A stretch of 64,000 nt of DNA, taken from contig CM057058.1 in NCBI GenBank assembly GCA_029945375.1, positions 434,001 to 498,000 on the forward strand, written 5' to 3'. Source of the DNA: Agaricus subrufescens. Its lineage: Eukaryota; Basidiomycota; Agaricomycetes; Agaricales; Agaricaceae. The translations under genes were made by a program, and so were the position numbers. The notes beneath the pieces are model-generated. The model saw only the letters and a list, made by a program, of their open reading frames with translations. It ran no database searches and was not told where the DNA came from. Below are positions 1 through 11,498 of this stretch, piece by piece. The first letter of the stretch is position 1; each line of letters starts with the position of its first letter.

Positions 1-572
1 GAGAGTAGTACGGCTTGATTACAATGTGCAAGTGGACTTCCGGATGTCAACACGTCTCGTCTATATTTTAGGTATGAAACCGGAGATATGAAATCTGGAC
101 CGCCTTCATCATTCAAGCAGGGGTACAACAGCACACGACTATAAAACTCTGGGTATCCAAGGTAATAATTACCCAATAAAAACGTGGTTGAAGCACGCTT
201 TCGATGCGATTGTAAAAAGTGCTTGAGAAGAACAGAATAGAGTTCCCTGACGATGGCACAATCAGATGGTAGGTCATCTGACGTTCTGTGGTACTGTGGA
301 ACTCGATCAAACTCAATACCCTGCCTGAAAGCCAATGAGGTGACAGACGTCACCCGTGGGCTTCCCTGCAAAAACGTACATTTCGTCCCATGTTCCCGGA
401 TTAGATTGAACTAGTCAGTCCCAAAACAGATTAATTTTCTTTAGTGGCACCGATGCCTGACTCTGATGGTGGATGTTTGATCCTTGCGCGGGTGACCAAG
501 GGCTGTGTCAAAACGTCTTCGGGAGGCTTAAAAGTAGAGGTTCTAGTTACCTTCGATCAACGCTTCATTCCA
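1..572. other. Intergenic, no gene recognised
   Basis: I see no convincing coding exon, repeat or RNA gene here. Only short open stretches occur on either strand, none with a recognisable motif. The last part is probably the promoter and 5' leader of the downstream DUF6534-type gene. Confidence 0.5.
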
Positions 573-2247
573 TGGAACCCCTCCCCCCTCTCCCTCCGAA
601 CATTGCCGATCTGTAAGTAACGCTCGTTCGATATTTCGCTTTTTGCAGTGACTGACATGCATGTGCCCCAATAGAACCGGACCTCCGGTATGCCACTTCT
701 GCTCTAGTCTCGTCAGCGGATGCTCATTTCGCTAGTTCCTTGGTATTCTTCTCAATGGATATTTATTCGGGATTCTGACGCTGCAATACTGTAAGTGAGC
801 AACAGCTCCTGATACAAATCAGTTATCTGACAATGCGATAGACAACTACCTCTCCTCTTTTCGTAACGACCTGACATGGCTTAGAAATCTTGGTGCGGGC
901 GATACTTGAAGCTACCATTTTATCACCGCATCTGACAAACGCTCACCGCAGTTCACATCATTTTCTTTTTGGAGTTGGTGCAGACAGTCATGACGATCGC
1001 AGACGGGTTTCACTGGTTTGTCTATGGTTATGGAGACATGAAGAAACTTGGCGAATATTTCCTGGCCAACTTCGATTCGCCTATTCTGTGCTCGGTTATC
1101 GCCTTCATATCTCAAGGGGTGTACTGTTGGAGGATCTATTATCTGAGCCATTGGAAAATTCCCACAATGATAATCCTCGTGGTACGTATCCGACCTTGAT
1201 TTCCACTCGGTGATGATTTTGATCTCTGGATAGGCCGCCCTTACACAAACAGTTGGAGGACTAGGGATTGGCATCGCTGTTCGTCATCAGTTCTCTTAGT
1301 TGTATCATCAAGAAGCTTCTCTGATCTCTTCTTGTCAGAATCAAAAACTCGGCACCATCGAAGAGTGGGATCCAACCTATAATTGCTTTATGATTGTCAG
1401 TAAACAGGATTTTCTTGATGTGATCCAATTGACAAGGTGTGGTATAGCTTTGGTCTGCAGGAAGCGCTGTGGCAGATACATTGATCGCCTCAATGATGAC
1501 ATATTTGGTGCGTATCTGGGAACGATGGGACAAGAATGTTTTACCAATCTACGCAAAGTTACTTCGGTGCAAGCCATTTGAAAGGAAGAGAAGATCTTCT
1601 GTAATGACAAAATTAATCAGATTGGTGATTGAGACGAATATGGCAAGTGGTACGTGCATTTGCTGTTTATTTTTCCTGCCCGATGGTTGATCGAGCTCAA
1701 GCTATGGTCGCCTTGGCTGTCTTGCTAACCACCGTGGTTAAGCCTATTGCACCTCCGGTATGCCAAAGTGTGTTCGAATAATGTTAGTCAGCGCTGATAT
1801 TTCCTCCCCAGAAAACAAGTTACTTTCTCTGTCCGTGAGTGGGCCTTTAAGATAAACACTCTCTGAGGATGCTAAATATTTTTTAGAGGTTATGTGTTGG
1901 GAAAGCTGTAAGTTGAGATGATCAGATTATGGACCTAAAATACTCACTTTCGGCATAGGTATAGTAATTCCTTCGTCACCATGTTGAACAACCGCCAGGG
2001 CAGTGCTGGTGGAGGGCCTGATGGGTCGACCGGAAGCGGTACCGATAATTTTTCAGTGGAAAGATCGCTACCGAAAAATCAGCCTCACCAGTTAAGGAAC
2101 CTTCGTTCACCACAGGTTGCGGTGGCTATTCACAGAGAGACGAGGATGGATGATGTTTCGGACATGCCAAAGTCGCATTTTGATGATGACACTCTACCAA
2201 AGCGTAGACACTCTTCAGATGTCTTGGTCACAAATATGGGCGCATAG
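573..2247 (+). CDS. DUF6534-type membrane protein, multi-exon
   Basis: I infer a multi-exon gene of the agaricomycete DUF6534 family: integral membrane proteins with about seven predicted helices and no known function. The proposed start is the ATG at 573, reading MEPLPPLPPNIADL before a GTAAGT donor. Later exons match family landmarks: LLNGYLFGILTLQY near 745-790, VQTVMTIADGFHWFVYG near 975-1025, DSPILCSVIAFI near 1074, VADTLIASMMTYLV near 1469, KLIRLVIETNM near 1610, and the C-terminal block YSNSFVTMLNNR near 1959-1995. A polar tail then runs to the stop at 2245-2247. Several exon borders between 1260 and 1960 are unclear, so a broken gene cannot be excluded. The family match rests on remembered landmarks, not on a search. 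Confidence 0.65.
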
Positions 2248-2330
2248 AAGTGGTTTTGTATTAGTTACCGTGTACTGTATGTGGGCGATTGATGCGCAGT
2301 GATTATGATGATTGTCACGATCGAGAAAGA

Positions 2331-2734
2331 CTGTACCCAAGTGAGTTGCGGGGTCCGAGTTCCCGAATTGGCGTTCGCATCAAAACCTTCGGGGGCTATA
2401 TATTGAATATTAATGATCACACAGTGGAGCCGTACTAGAGATAAGCATATTTGTATGCTACAACTAGCTACAACTTGAAGATGTATCTTTTGGCCAGTGT
2501 ACAAAGAATGAGCCTGTCCGCCTTGTTGTTTTTGTGAAATTCTTGACACGTTCTTTGCACGATACTGAAGCATTGCTTAGTACTGTCATCCACCGATTTG
2601 GATACAGGATCAATAAAAGAATGTACCTCGTGCGTTCTTGGGAAGAGATGAATTATTGCTTGATACCACCTCATGAAGCCTTTGATGCAAATGCCAACTC
2701 GGACCCCGTAACTCAATGGGTACAGAGGGGAAAA
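2331..2734. repeat. Imperfect inverted repeat, about 60-bp arms
   Basis: The segment at about 2334-2400 is repeated in inverted orientation at about 2668-2733, with about 270 bp between the arms. Both arms read as related peptides on opposite strands (FDANANSGTRTPQLTWVQ and FDANANSDPVTQWVQ). Small indels separate them. It may be a partial inverted duplication of a coding fragment or a decayed short element. I see no target-site duplication. Confidence 0.5.
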
Positions 2735-3086
2735 ATCCGAGACAGCAACTCGCCGGATTGTCCAAGTGAGTACCCGGGGTCACTCTCTCGATCCGGACGT
2801 CCTATCAGATGTTCCGAGGGCTCGCATCCATAGAGGGTGAGCAACAGTGGATCGCACAGCAGATGGTAGTGCTATAAACATGCGGATGATATAACTCTTT
2901 CTGCTCTTCACCTCTCCGTCGCCAATTTAAAGCGTGCAGTCTGGTCCCAGAGAGTTCGTACTGTGGATTGTCACGTTCGCGTTCAGTCACGAAGTGACAG
3001 TATAGTGGCAATGTGACGGTGCATCATCGCCAGTCATTAAACTCAACAACTCGGGTCACCGACAGCCACAAGCCCTGATTGCGAAG
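2735..3086. other. Intergenic, likely RFC1 upstream region
   Basis: I recognise no gene in this stretch. It lies directly upstream of the RFC1 start codon and should hold its promoter and 5' UTR. No clear TATA element is visible. Confidence 0.4.
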
Positions 3087-6000
3087 ATGGCGCCGAAGGC
3101 GGACAAAGGCGGGAAGAAGGACATTCGCATGTTCTTTGGCGGGAGTCAGAAGTCTGCTCAGAGTGTCGGCGCCGCAGTATGAACGTTTCGTCTTTCAGCA
3201 CCTTCTGAGACTTATCATTACAATAAAGGGATCTCAACCCAAGAAGTCAGTGGGCAGCGGTGAGTGTTGGCGGGTTGCATTGACACGTTGTATATTGACT
3301 CAATGAAAGCAGTTGGGAGCCGGTGAGGAATTTGGTTTAATCCAGTGATGCCATACTTAAAAGTTGTCAAAAGCTCATTATCAATGCCGAATGCGTGAGT
3401 CTAGTTATCTACGGGACTTGCAGTACTTGACACGCACTAGATCATCAAAGGTAATCATCGATAGTGATGACGAACCTGTCGTACCCTCGAAAGGAAAAAG
3501 TCGCACTGCCGTGCGCGACAGCGAAGATGAGAAGCCGCGACCACCGGCGAAACGCAAGGCTCCTATCATTGTGGATGATGACGAAAGCGACGAGGAAGAT
3601 TCCCCTCCTAGAAAGAAGGCAGCTGTCTCGTCCAGGAAAGCGAAATCAAAGAAGTCAACCAGTTCTCGGAAGGACAAGGATTATGAAATCGAGGAATCAG
3701 TTTCGGACGATGATTTTGTCGATGACGATGACGACGACAATATCAAGCCCAAAGCCAAGCGAAAAACGGCCTCACCAAAGAAGAACAAACCGACGAAATC
3801 CGAACCTGCAAGCAAGAAAGAATCACAAACGAAGGCTGTTGCAAAACCAAAGTCAGTTAATCTTCCTCTTCAGTATTCACCCATCGCTGATCTCCTCTCA
3901 GCTGGGCTGCACTCAAGGCAGCTAAGTTGGCCGGTCCATCGGCACCAGGATCCAAAGAGGTCCCTGACGGGGCACCCAATTGTCTGTTAGGCCTTTCATT
4001 CGTCTTTACTGGAGAACTCAGCAGCTTTTCTCGGGAAGAGGCCATTGACCTGGCGAAACGGTTCGGAGGGTATGTATTTTTCTCTAGTTGTTCACTTTGA
4101 AGCTCACGCCTTCCAGACGCGTCGTTCTCCAACCATCGGGTAAGACTAATTTTGTTGTCTTGGGAGACAATGCCGGTCCCGCCAAGTTAGCCGCAATCAA
4201 GAAACACGACCTCAAGACACTCAACGAGGACGAGTTTTTGAACTTGATTGCCACCAGGAAAGGTGCTGATGAAGGTGGGCTTGATGAAAAAACAAAGAAG
4301 AAGCTAGAGAAAGAACGGGAAGACATCCGTAAAGCTGCGAAAGAAATGGAGAAGCGCGAGAAGTCTTCCTCAGAGGTACAACATGACCTTTCTATGCAAC
4401 TCTGGACCACACGTTACGCACCTCAGTCGCTTAAGGAAATTTGTGGAAATAAGGGCCAAGTGGAGAAGCTACTCCAATGGCTAAAGGATTGGTAAGTGCT
4501 TCGATCCTTGGTTGAGAATTGTGGCTAAACATTTTATGCTGCCCAGGCCCAGTAGCTTGAAATCCGGTTTCAAGAAGCCCGGGAAGATCGGGATGAATGT
4601 TTTCCGAGGTGTGTTAATTACAGGACCGCCTGGTATCGGTAAGACTACTAGCGCGCACCTTTGCGCTAAGCTGGCTGGGCTCACACCCATCGAGCTCAAT
4701 GCTAGTGTTACGCGGAGCAAAAAACTCGTTGAAGTTTGTGTAATTGCGTTTCTACATATAGCGGTCTAACCTGTCTTCTAGAACGGCATGAACATCAATA
4801 ACACGTCTCTAGATGGTTTCATTCATGGCGCAGGGGTAAGTCAAAACATTGTCTATTGTTCTGATTTTTGATATCCGCAAAATTTTCAGTCTACAAATTC
4901 CGTTGGTGTGGCCATTACCGATAAAACGTGTCTTATCATGGACGAGGTCGATGGAATGTCATCGGGTGATCGTGGTGGTGTAGGGGCGCTCAACGCGCTC
5001 ATCAAGAAAAGCAAGGTGGGTAGTTTACCTCCTGATTGATTGCGCTGTCCTTACCTCTGATGGTCAGATTCCGATTATATGTATTGCTAATGACCGGGGA
5101 GCACAAAAGTTGAAACCGCTCATGTCAACAACGTTCAGTCTGAACTTTTCAAGGTACATTGGTTGGCAGTGTGGTAGCTTGTGCTGACAGCGTTCTAGAC
5201 CTCAGGCGCAAATGGTCAGGTCACGAATATTGTCCATCATCTTCAAGTAAGCACCGCGATTTTGCGTCCATTCGATTTCACTAAGCGGCAACTGGTATAG
5301 AGAGAAGATGAAGATACCGGCCAATGTTGTAGACCAGCTCATTCAGGGCTCGCAATCCGACATTCGACAAGTCTTGAATATGCTCTCAACGTGGAAGTTG
5401 TCAAGCGACAGCATGGATTTCGATGAAAGTAAATCGCTGTATGTACACACAGCGATGATTTGGTTTCCGCTTAGCTTATACGATATCTTCCCGATAGCGT
5501 CAAAATGAATGAAAAGTATGCAATCATGACACCTTTCGACATCACCTCGAAAATCCTTGGACCGTACCTCTTCTCTTCCACCGCAAGAGAGACCCTCAAC
5601 GACAAAATGGAATTATACTTCCAAGATCATTCCTTCGTTCCGTTGTTTATTCAGGTTAGCACCTATGACAGCTTACTATAATGGTACGCTTATGAAATGC
5701 TCAGGAGAACTACTTGAAAAGTCAGCCTGCTAGAGTACGGAACTTGGAAGGACCTGAAAAGGAATTAAGGCATCTGAAACTCATGGAGCAAGCCTCGGCG
5801 TCGATATCTGATGGCGATCTAGTCGATGCCCTCATTCATGGGTGCGTCACTAGGTCTATCGCGTTATCATTCCATTCTTATCACTAATCGTAGGCCTGAA
5901 CAACATTGGAGTCTTATGCCCCTACATGCTGTGTGCTCAACTGTTAGACCGGCATCGTGTTTGTATGGTTCTGGGGTTCATTTCGGTGGCCCTAATTCAA

Positions 6001-6794
6001 TGTCGTTTCCTCAGTGCGTCTGCCATCCATCCTAGATTTGTCCATGTTATAACTATTGGCTTGAATAACAGGTGGCTCGGTCAAAATTCGAAACAAACGA
6101 AACTTTCACGTCAACTTGCTGACGTTCAAGTACGGATGAGGTTGAAAGTGTCCAGTGACAAAGCCGAAATTCGACAGACATACATTCCATCATTGTTCCC
6201 TTACGTTGTAAGGCCTTTGATGGACGAAGGTGCCGTAAGTGGATGTGATTGTCAGAAATCAACCTTTACTCATAACAGACGATAGGCTGCTGTTGATACA
6301 GTAATTGAACGCATGGACGAGTACTACTTGTCCAAGGAGGACTGGGAGACAATAGTGGAACTCGGAGTAGGTGATAATAAGGACGTGAAAATAGCGACTG
6401 CGGCCAAGTCCTCATTCACTAGAAAGTATGTTTTGTTGACGGCCTTTTCTCTGCTGTTATTCTGATTGACTGACTGGTTGATTTTTGAAGGTATAACGCG
6501 TCCGATCACCCTATACCATTCCACAAGGCCCAAGATCTTGGCAAAGTGCCGAAGAAACTTGCGGGAGGGTCCGCTCCTGACCTCGAGGAGGCATTCGTAT
6601 GTTTATATGATGAATTACATGGCGTCATCAGGACTGACCTTCACCTTCAGATCGATGATATTCCGGATGATGATGAGGAAGACGCCAAGCCGAAGGAGTC
6701 AGCTGATGACATATCAGGCGACAAACTTATTCAAGCGTCGAAGAAGAAGAAGGCTGCGGGCACGACAAAGGCGAAGGGGTCGAAAAAGTCATAG
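3087..6794 (+). CDS. RFC1: Replication factor C large subunit
   Basis: This is the large subunit of the clamp loader, which opens and loads PCNA at primer-template junctions in the nucleus. The ATG at 3087 opens MAPKADKGGKKDIRMFFGG, matching the conserved DIRxFFG start (PIP-box-like) of RFC1. Next comes an acidic and basic low-complexity region (about 3444-3851), then a BRCT domain (LGLSFVFTGELSSFSREEA, GRVVLQPSGKTNFVVLGDNA). The AAA+ module has Walker A GPPGIGKTT (about 4620), Walker B LIMDEVDGM with a following DRGG, and later STTFSLNFSRPQAQMVRSRI. The RFC1 C-terminal domain follows, ending in a basic KKKKAAGTTKAKGSKKS tail and TAG at 6792. Introns are short GT-AG types, for example 3852-3901 and 4070-4116. 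By summing exons the protein is about 900 residues, normal for the family. I see no lesion. Confidence 0.93.
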
Positions 6795-7052
6795 AACGAC
6801 GCACACTATGGAGGATTTCAACTGTAATATGGTCTTGATTCATTACTTTCGCTGGATGCTTTCGTCGGGCCCTTCTACCTGCCTATTGTATGTTGTCTAG
6901 ATGATACGCTAGGCCTGTTGATTAATTGACAATTTGACTGTTTGCTTGGATGTGTCTATTTAGACTTTCTGTAACGCGCTGCTTTATTTAGCAGCACACC
7001 CACATACTCAAACACACCACGAAACACACCTTCCAAAAACATAGCCGCAGTC
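6795..7052 (+). repeat. RFC1 3' flank, duplicated downstream
   Basis: This is the presumed RFC1 3' UTR and the spacer to FunK1 copy A. It recurs, highly similar, at about 14367-14615, with the match beginning at the RFC1 stop triplet (TAGAAC in both). Shared landmarks include CGTCGGGCCCTTCTACCTGC and TTTATTTAGCAGCACA. It marks the left border of a segmental duplication. Confidence 0.8.
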
Positions 7053-9430
7053 ATGCGTCATGCAACGCTTGTTTGTTCGGCTGAACACTTTCTCGAACAC
7101 CTTGCTCCAGTCACACCCGATAGTAGATGGGTTGCGAGTGCCCTCACCCATTTGCAGAAAGAGGGCCTGCTGGAAACATCTGCAAGACCTTCCGCCGCAA
7201 CAGTTCCCAGGTACAGAAAAACGAAGACTCCTGCTTGGGCAAGAGCAAGTGCAGTACCAGGCGTTGGAGCCCCGGAGGCTAAAGTCGACGCCAATGCATG
7301 TGCCTCTTGCTACATACATCAGTTCTCAGAAGCTTGACTTCGCTGCAATGGGAGGCATACGGCAACAGGCCACCTCAAAAAATGAAAGCGACCAAAAAGA
7401 AGATTTTCGAACCACTAGAGAAAATCGTGGAATCGCTACCCGGGCGTCCCGATCCGCGCAGCAATAGAAAGCACAACGGATACCGCTACAAGGATTGTCC
7501 CGATCAGTCAATAGAATCGCTAATTGACGGTTGTAATTGCAAGGTCGACGCTGTGTTAGCTGACCTCGAGCCTGGCGAGATTCTGAAGATTGATTTAGAG
7601 GCTGCGGAGACAGCAGATGCGATGGAAGCCGAGGAAGAAGAAACGGAGGAAGATATACAAGATGATGGCAAAAAATCGAACGTGGGTTTAAAGGTGGCGA
7701 AGATAGCAGTTCCGACGGAATTCAAGAAATACGGAACTAGTCAATATATATACGATGTAGGTGATGGGAATGCTATTTCGTCACTTTCATCTCATTTGCT
7801 GTAGAATGGAAACCAATTGCTGTCTACAGCGAACCACATCATGAAAGAGGACCCTCGCCGGAAGTGGGTGTATGGAGTATGTCTAGTTCCCGTTTATTTC
7901 CCTGTGTCATCGCTAATGTAGTAAAGATTACGATCGAGGATACTGACATGTCCCTCTGGTATTTTTCGCGGTCATACTCGATGAAATCTGAACCTTTCAA
8001 TTTCATCAAAGTAAGTGTCCTTTTTATTTGTGTGCGCCTATCTCACGTCTCTCCAGGATTTCGACAAATTCATTCGCACATTCCTGTCCTTCCTAGTATA
8101 CGCAACTCATGAGGAGCTGGTTTATGACACATCCATTGAGCAGATATATGTGAACGACACGTGGCACACTGTATACAAAATGCAAACGAAGAGCGGTCTC
8201 AAGTACTACAAGACTTTACAGCCACTGTTTAACCTTCGCACCCTATGCATTACAGTTCGAAAGTCGCGCGTGTGGAAGGTCGTCGAAGTGGTTGGTCCAA
8301 AGAGCTTGGAGCCCAAGCCGAATGCATCGGAGGTCGTACTGAAGGATTGCTGGGTGGACGGAAGCGACCTGACAGAAATGCAGAAACAGCAGAAAATCTT
8401 TGAACGACTTGCGGAGGTCAAGGAAGAGGATTATGGATGGGTACCTGACGGACTGAAGACCAAGCTTCGGGATGCACTCGCGCACCCAGAGAAGTGTCTC
8501 ATGAGGATCATATTGGATTGGACCTTGGGCTTCAACAAGGCTAAACCTCCTTGTTATCTCGATCCTGATCTGCTCTCACCTTGGGTTGAGCGGTCTGGAG
8601 CGGATAGCATACAGACCTCCCGCAGCAATGAAACAACCTCAATGACAACGAATACATCCCAGTCATCAGCACCATCTCCACTCGCTTTCTCTCTCCCCGA
8701 TTACAAACAGCATCGCTTCAATACCAAACGACACTACAGTGTCATTTATGCTGAGGTTGGTTAATCACTTGCCCATACGACGAGTCTGTCAGATGCAGTG
8801 CAAGCATTTGAAGATATATTTGTTGGTGAGTTTCGTCGTTTACAACGTATGTGGGTCCTATCTCATATGCATTCAGCATTAACTGCGCTCTATTTGGCGC
8901 GTTGGTTGCACCGAGACATTAGTGATGGTAACATCATCTTGGTGCGCGGGGAGGGTGGAGTAAGGGCAAAATTGAGTGATCTGGAGTATGCGCGGTCTTT
9001 TGAGGCTAGAAATGGAACTGTCGGCACTGATCTGAAGACGGTATGGGTTTTGTTAGGTTTTGTCCGATTCTACCTGATGTTGAGTCGCACAGGGAACTCC
9101 ATATGTATCCATCAATCTACAACACGGGCAACTGACAAGACGTTGACAATTATCGAGTCAGCTACACAAAGCTATGGGAGGGCATGGAGATTTCCATTCC
9201 CCACATGTCTTAAGTTACAAGGGAACTTGAAGACCCGCATTTGCGTCCCCCATCTCCTCCCGAGTTTCGTCACGGAGATGCGGTAGCCAGGAAGAGAGCG
9301 AGATATGTCAGTGTCTCACATAGGAATATGGCTGCAGAAGAAGGTTCGTCACAAAAGAGATCTAAAGCGGGTGGAGATGTTTTTGAAGATGGAAGTGGAG
9401 ACGGTTGAGGGAAGGACGGTGCGGACCAAG
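7053..9430 (+). pseudogene. FunK1-type protein kinase, copy A, broken
   Basis: This is a paralogue of the FunK1 gene at 11499-14215, aligning exon by exon. The start is the ATG at 7053 (MRHATLVCSAEHFLEHLAP). The kinase core is visible as LHRDISDGNIILV near 8908 and KLSDLEYARSFE near 8970. Three lesions are seen against copy B: TAG at 7802-7804 where B has CAG, TAA at 8762-8764 where B has CAA, and loss of about 400 bp after the AGGGAACTCCATA junction near 9091, which removes the C-lobe that in B starts PYFMPVEI. FunK1 kinases are a fungal expansion with mostly unknown substrates. Active function is unlikely. Confidence 0.85.
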
Positions 9431-9877
9431 ATTGGCATGGGGATAGCGGTGTAGGTGTGCCAGTGACCAGTGAAGGATAATGACTGCACGCGTCAAGAGT
9501 GAGGTTGTATTGTCTTCCACATTTCCGCATGTTTCGACTACCCTACTGGTATAGCCGAATTTTTGTACCTTTAAATTTCGTACTCTGATGCAGCGTTTTC
9601 AATTCCGTCATCAATTGTTCTATCTGTAAACATCATATTATGATGGATCATGTTTATTTGTTTGGGTATGTCTAATTATAGACTAGATTCATTCTTTTAT
9701 TTTCGCCTTCGGCATATGGCACACTGCGACAGGAGCAAAGCTTCGAGAGTCGTCAGAATGTACTTGTTTAGATTTACTCCGTGCACACAAGGCATTGGTA
9801 CATCAAGCAGAATATGACCGATTATCTTATTTCCTCCGATCAATGAGTTTGTGTGTTGTAAGCGCATGTTCACATTG
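9431..9877 (+). repeat. FunK1 copy A 3' flank, matches copy C flank
   Basis: This stretch has no gene. It is highly similar to 15436-15869, including the tract ending CTCAATTGGG, and so is the right part of the duplicated FunK1 segment. The pre-insertion version of the MITE target (GTGCGGAC) lies just upstream, at 9419-9426. Confidence 0.8.
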
Positions 9878-10729
9878 CTCAATTGGGCTTGGAATTGTTT
9901 TTCTGTTTTTCCGGACACCCCGTATTCTTGCACTAGCGAGAAAGGCACTCAGGGCAAGCGAACAAATCAGAAACAACTAACTTCGATGAACTGAAGAGAG
10001 GACGCTCTCTGGACGCCACACTAGAAATGCCCCTTTGGGTCAAGTTTCAGCTGACGATTATGAGACGGCTACAGTCTCTGCCGATGTAAAAAAAACGAGT
10101 GCAGAACACCTCGGATAAGGTTAATATGACAGCGCGGTTAAAACCACCCTCGGTCTTTGGACCATTGTCTGAGGCGAGATTGACTCTTTACACTCGGCAT
10201 GCTCTATCTTTTCTTTTTAGAAGATTGTTGAAGCACCCCCCACGGACCTTGGTATGATTTTGCTCATAAACGTATGCTTTTTTTTAGCCGACATGTTGTC
10301 AAACAAGGACAGCTCCTTCCTTTGTTTTTCTGTCTACTGCCGAACTACGGTTCTAAATTAGAAATGGTTAGATATTGCATTCCGGTTTATTATTCCGAGA
10401 TCTTTTATCTCATTTTTACGGCCTTGAACCTTGACCCCGACTTTTCACAGACATGGTTTGTGGCGTCGAGAAAGTCTGTGGCGTCTTGTTTACTTTGAGA
10501 GAAGCGTTGAAGCATGAGGAAGATACCTTCTAGAAGTCTTTTGTGCATACAAATTGCTGCTAAAAGAAGATGCCGGTAAATTTTCTGATGAGCATCTTGA
10601 CGGAGAGTACCGGGGTAGTATGTTCATGTATGGTTGTGGATTACGGAGGCCGTTAAACAGGGACCGATGACAACAAATATCAATTGATCGATCTCGGTTA
10701 GTTTTTGCGCAGCGGTAAAGCTGTAGATG
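9878..10729 (+). repeat. Dispersed repeat R, uninterrupted (empty-site) copy
   Basis: This segment matches 40248-40412 in its first 170 bp and 54639-55231 in the rest. The two halves of the distant copy are separated by the 14.2-kb KDZ element. The single CAAGTTTC at 10041-10048 is the unduplicated target. There is also an extra insertion of about 70 bp near 10280-10350 compared with the other copy. I recognise no protein, and the repeat may itself be an old transposon or gene fragment. Confidence 0.85.
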
Positions 10730-11498
10730 GATAAAAGATCCGTGCTGTTATCGGGTGGTCATCATTCCGCCTGGTAACACGTTTCTGACACAAGGATGCT
10801 CGTGGGAGTACTAATGAAGAGCAGGTCAATCAAGTGACCTGAAAATTATATATATTTTTGCTGGACTATTGTCCGTAATGTGGGTTTGTCAACATCCTGC
10901 AGGAATATATGACTGATCATAATTACATACATGCACAGCCGGTGACTATCTGCAGATCTAGAGGAAGAAATGCTCATCAGTCTCACCTAATGCGGCGGAA
11001 GAAGGAGAAAAACTTAAGGGCCACCGTATTTGGCTAATCAGAAGCTCATCGCTAGGCGGTTGTTGTCGGAGCAACTTGGGGAACAAAGGGAAAAAAATTC
11101 GAATGGCCTGTCGATGGTCCATGGCCTTGTGTCTACCACCGCGGTCGTAGGATGGAAGGTGTATTTCTACACGTATATAAGAGGGACCAGTGTATGAGAA
11201 TAGTCAGATCCCACTTCATTAGCTCTTGCTGCTCGATCGTTTGACCTGAGAGGAAGATCTTTATGGCCAACAAAAGAAAGGGGTCGGTCAATGCACTATT
11301 GCTATTCTCGAGTACCACCGTAACACATTTGATGTAGCAAACGCGATAAGCAGGACAACGTGAAGGAGTAAGTGGACAATATCAACACACGCACACGTGA
11401 CTCTCTAACACTCAAACTGCAGTTATACGCCACGAAAGTCCCGGCTTGACGGTGGTTCGGCGCGTCAGACACACCTTCGACCAGACATTGCTGAAGCC
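10730..11498 (+). other. Intergenic upstream of FunK1 copy B
   Basis: I see no gene here. A TATA-like CGTATATAAGAGGG lies near 11172, roughly 330 bp before the copy B start codon. That is rather far to be its promoter unless the leader is long or contains an intron. Confidence 0.4.
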
